Source of the DNA: Scatosoma sp002474405
GTDB lineage: Bacteria > Bacillota > Clostridia > Christensenellales > Borkfalkiaceae
Assembly: GCA_937892545.1 (NCBI GenBank)
Contig: CALAFO010000095.1
Span: 1-64,000, forward strand
Length of the DNA: 64,000 nucleotides
Direction: 5' to 3'
Every line of letters starts with the position of its first letter. Position 1 is the stretch's first letter. This document shows, piece by piece, positions 60,990 to 64,000 of the stretch. The translations under genes were made by a program, and so were the position numbers. The notes under the pieces are model-generated. The model searched no databases and was not told the origin of the DNA. It was given only the letters and a program-made list of their open reading frames with translations.

Positions 60990-61742
60990 TTACACCGCAA
61001 ACACGTGTTTCCCGATCACCGTAACCGTCTTTCGCGAAAAAATCCACGAGCTCGTCGCCACCGCGGGGTTATAATAATAAATCGCTCCCCCCGTCGGGTC
61101 CCACCCGTTCACCGCGTCCTGCGCCGCGTTCATCGCCGTGGAATCGGGCGAAAGATTGATTTGCCCGTCGGAAACCGCCGTAAACGCGCCTTTCTGATAC
61201 ACCACGCCCGAAACGCTGTTCGGAAAAGCGGAGCTTCTTACGCGGTTCAGAATCACCGCGCCTATCGCCACCTGCCCCGTGTACGGCTCGCCTCTGCCCT
61301 CGGCATAAATGGTTTTCGCCAGAAGATACAAATCGGAACTCGTATACGTCGAACCGCCGCTACCGCCGCCCGCCAGCACGTTGTAAGAAGCCGTCATTCC
61401 CAGCGCCTTGTACGTGGCTTTGCCCACCACGCCGTCCGCCGTTAAGCCGTTCTTCTTCTGAAACGAAATCACCGCCGCGCGCGTTCCCGCGCCGAATATG
61501 CCGTCCACGCTTCCCGAATAGTACCCCCACTGTTTCAGCCGACGCTGCACTTCTTTCACTTCGTCGCCCTTCGATCCTTTGCGAAGCACCGCCACGGCGG
61601 AAACAGAAGCGCCGTCCGCGCCGTATTCCGCGGTATACGCGCCCGTTTCGTACGCTTTCGCCCTCGGCGCCGCAACCGCCGCCGCACAGCAGTAAATAAA
61701 CAACCCCGCGGCAGCCACAGCTATCCTTTTCACTCTTTTCAT
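60990..61742 (-). CDS. sleB: Spore cortex-lytic enzyme SleB
   Basis: This 250-residue exported lytic transglycosylase opens spore cortex peptidoglycan during germination. A signal peptide (1-30) is followed by a PG_binding_1 domain (about 53-115; KGDEVKEVQRRLKQWGYYSG), a Gly/Ser linker and a Hydrolase_2 domain. The catalytic Glu is in IYAEGRGEPYTGQVAIGAVI (E148). Domain order and length are normal. AAGGAGAG lies ahead of the ATG. It is first in the sleB-ypeB pair and is preceded by a sigma-G-like promoter. Confidence 0.96.
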   Translation of the reverse strand: MKRVKRIAVAAAGLFIYCCAAAVAAPRAKAYETGAYTAEYGADGASVSAVAVLRKGSKGDEVKEVQRRLKQWGYYSGSVDGIFGAGTRAAVISFQKKNGLTADGVVGKATYKALGMTASYNVLAGGGSGGSTYTSSDLYLLAKTIYAEGRGEPYTGQVAIGAVILNRVRSSAFPNSVSGVVYQKGAFTAVSDGQINLSPDSTAMNAAQDAVNGWDPTGGAIYYYNPAVATSSWIFSRKTVTVIGKHVFAV

Positions 61743-61788
61743 CCTTTCCTCTCCTTGACGCCCGCCCTCGCGGTCGTCGGTTTTCTAA

Positions 61789-61818
61789 AAGTATGTAAGA
61801 GGAATGTGCGTTTTATTC
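61789..61818 (-). promoter_or_regulatory. Sigma-G-like promoter for sleB-ypeB
   Basis: On the minus strand GAATA (61814-61818) and CATACTT (61789-61795) lie 18 bases apart, close to the sigma-G pattern (GnATr, then CATnnTA) with one mismatch at the last base. SleB is made in the forespore under sigma-G in Bacillus, so the position makes sense. No sigma-A pair was seen here. Confidence 0.55.
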
Positions 61819-61880
61819 GTATTTTATTTAATTTTTTCCCGCGCCGCCGCGATTTTTGCCGCCCGCGCCGCCGCCCGCCG

Positions 61881-62456
61881 TCAATCGCCGTTCCGCCGCG
61901 CTTTCCATTCCGCAATCCGTTCCAGAATCAGACTTTTATACGCCACGTTTTTCCCTCCCGCCGTCGAAAAACACAGCGGCGGATACGCCACGCACCACCA
62001 GTTGTTTCCTTCGCCGCTGCCAAGGCAAAGTATCAGGGCTTCGTATTCCCCCGCGGGCAGCGTAACGCCGTCGTACACGCGCGACGGAAAGTATTCCTTT
62101 TTCAGCTCGGCTTTCGCCCGATAACCGAACCCGCGGCGAACAAGCACCTTGTCCGCCACAGCCTCTATACCGTCGAAATTCCGCCGTATCGCGGCTTTCG
62201 CCGCTTCTTTATCGTGCGCAACGGCAAGCACGGGAATAAGAAAATCCACCACTTCGTCGCGGATTTCGTATTTTACGCGCTGCGCCGCGTCCTCGTTCGA
62301 ATCCGCGCGGATATGAATCCGCAGATATTCCGCCGTAACGCCGCCGGAATTATCGCCGCCGACCCCGCCGAGCGTTCCCGCGGAAAACGCGGTAATCAAC
62401 AGCGCCGACAAAATTATTATGATTGAAGCAAAAAAAGTTATGCAATTTTTTTTCAT
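61881..62456 (-). CDS. spoIIR: Stage II sporulation protein R
   Basis: The 191-residue secreted signalling protein is made in the forespore and triggers SpoIIGA to activate sigma-E in the mother cell. A signal or anchor helix (about 6-28) is followed by LRIHIRADSNEDAAQRVKYE and the family's C-terminal GSGEGNNWWCVAYPPLCF. Length is normal. The start at 62456 has GAGG six bases upstream; an ATG four codons earlier is also possible. Next to sleB-ypeB, it forms a small cluster of sporulation genes. Confidence 0.94.
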   Translation of the reverse strand: MKKNCITFFASIIIILSALLITAFSAGTLGGVGGDNSGGVTAEYLRIHIRADSNEDAAQRVKYEIRDEVVDFLIPVLAVAHDKEAAKAAIRRNFDGIEAVADKVLVRRGFGYRAKAELKKEYFPSRVYDGVTLPAGEYEALILCLGSGEGNNWWCVAYPPLCFSTAGGKNVAYKSLILERIAEWKARRNGD

Positions 62457-62497
62457 ACCGAACCTCATTTTTTCACCGTTGCTTTCCGCAACGCGTA

Positions 62498-62527
62498 TTT
62501 TATAGCCCGGTTACAAAATTTTTATAC
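62498..62527 (-). promoter_or_regulatory. Weak sigma-F-like promoter candidate for spoIIR
   Basis: GTATA (62523-62527) matches the sigma-F -35, and GGCTATAAAA starting 15 bases later matches five of seven defined -10 positions. spoIIR is a sigma-F gene in Bacillus. The match is partial and could be chance. Confidence 0.3.
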
Positions 62528-62551
62528 ATTCACCGAAAAATTTTCACCGCT

Positions 62552-62980
62552 TCGTAGCTTCCCCTTGCCTGCATAAAATTTTCACCGCTTCATGGCTTCC
62601 CCTTGGGGGGGGGGAAAGCTCTGCCGTGAAGCGGCGGTGATGAGGGGCGCAACTTGTTTTCTGTTTTCCGAATATTTTCGGCAAAAAATTTTTAAAAATC
62701 AATCGGCTGTCCTATTTGCACACAGTCCCTTGCTTTCCCCTTCGGGGAAAGTGGCGGCAAAGCCGCCGATAGAGGATAAATTTTAATTTTCCCTTATTTA
62801 AGCCTTCCCCTCAGGGGGAAGGTGTCGCCGTACGGCGACGGATGAGGGGCGCAACTTGTTTTCTGTTTCCCGAATATTTTCGGCAAAAAATTTTTAAAAA
62901 TCAATCGGCTGTCCCATTTGCACACAGTCCCCTGCTTTCCCCTCCGCAGTAAGTGTCTGCACAATCAACCGAGAGAGGTC
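62552..62980. repeat. Cluster III of modular double-hairpin intergenic repeats
   Basis: The stretch holds a shortened C unit (from 62552), B units at 62594-62651 and 62802-62853 (middle hairpins GCCG..CGGC and TCGCCG..CGGCGA), an A unit at 62728-62776 (GGCGGC..GCCGCC) and a decayed A unit at 62931-62980. The sequence 62641-62745 recurs at 62843-62947 with few changes, a 202-base period, close to the 200-base period of cluster II but with different spacer sequence. Confidence 0.85.
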
Positions 62981-63086
62981 GATTCAATTTTTTCCTCTCC
63001 GCCGCGCTGTATCACGACGCAAAGACTCGCACTTGCCATATCAAGCACCCGCCACAGTGCCAAATTTATTTTTGACCATAATATGC

Positions 63087-63115
63087 TTGAAAATTTTCGA
63101 CGTTTTTGATATAAT
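63087..63115 (+). promoter_or_regulatory. Promoter upstream of the aldo/keto reductase
   Basis: TTGAAA (63087-63092) and a perfect TATAAT (63110-63115) are 17 bases apart on the plus strand. The start would fall near 63122, the first base of a tiny open frame. Confidence 0.75.
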
Positions 63116-63121
63116 AAAAAT

Positions 63122-63187
63122 ATGGAAACACAGTTATCATCTACCGATATGTATAATCGTTTTTTTGCCAAAGGCAAAATTTTTTGA
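63122..63187 (+). CDS. Possible 21-residue leader peptide with terminator-like hairpin
   Basis: A 21-codon frame (METQLSSTDMYNRFFAKGKIF) begins where transcription is predicted to start, so it would be leaderless. Its last third forms a TTTTGCC/GGCAAAA stem (63163-63179) followed by six T, like a small intrinsic terminator. It could be a transcription attenuator ahead of the reductase, or the stub of a deleted gene. No ribosome site and no known peptide; low confidence as a gene. Confidence 0.25.
   Translation: METQLSSTDMYNRFFAKGKIF
63163..63185 (+). terminator. Small terminator-like hairpin between promoter and reductase
   Basis: A 7-bp stem with a 3-base loop (TTTTGCC AAA GGCAAAA) is followed by TTTTTT on the plus strand, 56 bases before the reductase ATG. 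The stem has few GC pairs, so termination would be weak or regulated. Confidence 0.45.
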
Positions 63188-63240
63188 GTTCGTTTATTAT
63201 TTGATACATTGCAAACTTAAAAAATTTTTCGGAGGTTTTT

Positions 63241-64000
63241 ATGAAAACGGTAAAATTAGACAACGGCATAGAAATGCCTATTATCGGCTACGGCGTTTTT
63301 CAAATCGAAAACGACAAATGCGAAAAATGCGTTTCGGACGCTCTCGAAGTCGGCTATCGTTTGATAGATACGGCGCAAGCATATTACAATGAAGAAAGCG
63401 TTGGACGCGCAATAAAAAACAGCGAAATTTCCCGCAAAGATATTTTTCTTACAACAAAAGTTTGGGTAACGGATTTCGGCTATGAAAAAGCAAAACAATC
63501 GGTTTTTTTGTCCATGGAAAAATTACAAACCGATTATTTGGATTTGGTTTTAATTCATCAATGTCTTTCCGATTACTACGGTGCATATAGGGCGTTGGAA
63601 GATTTGTATTCGCAAGGCAAAATACGTGCTATCGGTAATCGAATTTCTCTGCGGAACGTATGGCGGATATTGCTACGTTCAATAAAATCGTGCCTGCTGT
63701 AAATCAAGTTGAAACACATTTATTCTGGCAACAACACTATTTGCACGAATGGATGAAAAAGTACAATATACAGCACGAAGCGTGGGGACCGTTGGCACAA
63801 CATCGCATAAAAGAAATTTTATCAAACCCCACGCTTAAAAAGATTGCTGAAAAATATTCAAAAACGCCGTCGCAAATAGCATTAAAATTTAATGTGCAGC
63901 GTGATATAGTGGTTATCCCGAAAACGGTCAACAAAGACAGAATGAAAGAAAATCTCGACATATTCGATTTTGAACTTACTGCCGACGAAATAAAGCAAAT
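63241..64000 (+). pseudogene. Aldo/keto reductase, frameshifted, 3' end cut by window
   Basis: The first 132 or so codons encode a typical aldo/keto reductase: LDNGIEMPIIGYGVFQ, catalytic Asp43 and Tyr48 (IDTAQAYYN), Lys73 (TTKVW) and His106 (LVLIHQC), then DLYSQGKIRAIG. At about 63636-63639 the expected G-V-S-N-F becomes a -1 shift, and that frame stops at 63702. The original frame resumes at 63639 with SNFSAERMADIATFN and continues through VNQVETHLFW and VVIPKTVNKDRMKENL to the edge. Restoring one base gives an intact enzyme, so this is either a sequencing error or a recent mutation. GGAGG lies six bases before the ATG. It is clearly more AT-rich than its neighbours, which suggests transfer. 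Confidence 0.85.

Noticed and set aside
53768..62980. Insertion sequence remnants
   Set aside because: No transposase fragment or target-site duplication was seen in the clusters; the units are too short and too modular for an ordinary insertion sequence.

Overview
The window looks like chromosomal DNA of an anaerobic, endospore-forming member of the Bacillota (class Clostridia). Evidence for this is four sporulation or germination genes (spoIIR, sleB, ypeB, a YlmC/YmxH-family gene), AGGAGG-type ribosome binding sites, near-consensus sigma-A promoters with 17-base spacers, and many lipoproteins with a Gram-positive style lipobox. The wealth of BspA-type leucine-rich-repeat (LRR) proteins and InlB-type B-repeats suggests a host-associated (gut) lineage, perhaps Christensenellales/Borkfalkiaceae-like; that placement is inference.

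Layout. (1) 1-27.6 kb, minus strand: a surface and secretion locus. Reading in the direction of transcription it encodes a membrane protein, a MoxR AAA+ ATPase, a DUF58 protein, two membrane-anchored von Willebrand A (VWA) proteins, an LRR lipoprotein, a 1702-residue repeat lipoprotein, a 2464-residue subtilisin fused to LRRs, another lipoprotein, and a family 5 (OppA/DppA-like) solute-binding lipoprotein that runs off the left edge. Clear promoters lie at 27738, 16258 and 10804. (2) 28.0-38.0 kb: one transcription unit for a 3207-residue LRR lipoprotein with a consensus promoter, a roughly 287-base leader and an intrinsic terminator. (3) 38.1-47.4 kb: a nine-gene polysaccharide operon (initiating sugar transferase, GT4, GT2, polymerase/ligase, rmlA, rmlD, flippase, rmlC, rmlB) bounded by one promoter and one terminator; it should make dTDP-L-rhamnose and a lipid-linked glycan. 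(4) 47.9-51.8 kb: rpsB-tsf, trpS and a YlmC/YmxH-family gene, all on the minus strand. (5) 52.0-58.1 kb, plus strand: cardiolipin synthase, phosphohexomutase and transketolase. (6) 58.8-62.5 kb, minus strand: sleB-ypeB and spoIIR. (7) 63.2 kb to the end, plus strand: an AT-rich aldo/keto reductase broken by a one-base frameshift and cut by the window edge.

Three gene-free stretches of about 0.74-0.77 kb (53755-54491, 58086-58830, 62469-63240) are filled with a modular family of short double-hairpin repeats, including a 200-bp and a 202-bp direct duplication. I saw no rRNA, tRNA, CRISPR array, insertion sequence or phage gene.

How the parts may work together: the MoxR/DUF58/VWA set resembles ATPase-VWA systems thought to mature or insert client proteins at the membrane, and here it is followed by genes for very large exported proteins. 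A cell-surface protease next to a peptide-type binding lipoprotein suggests extracellular protein breakdown and peptide uptake. These functional links are inference from gene order.
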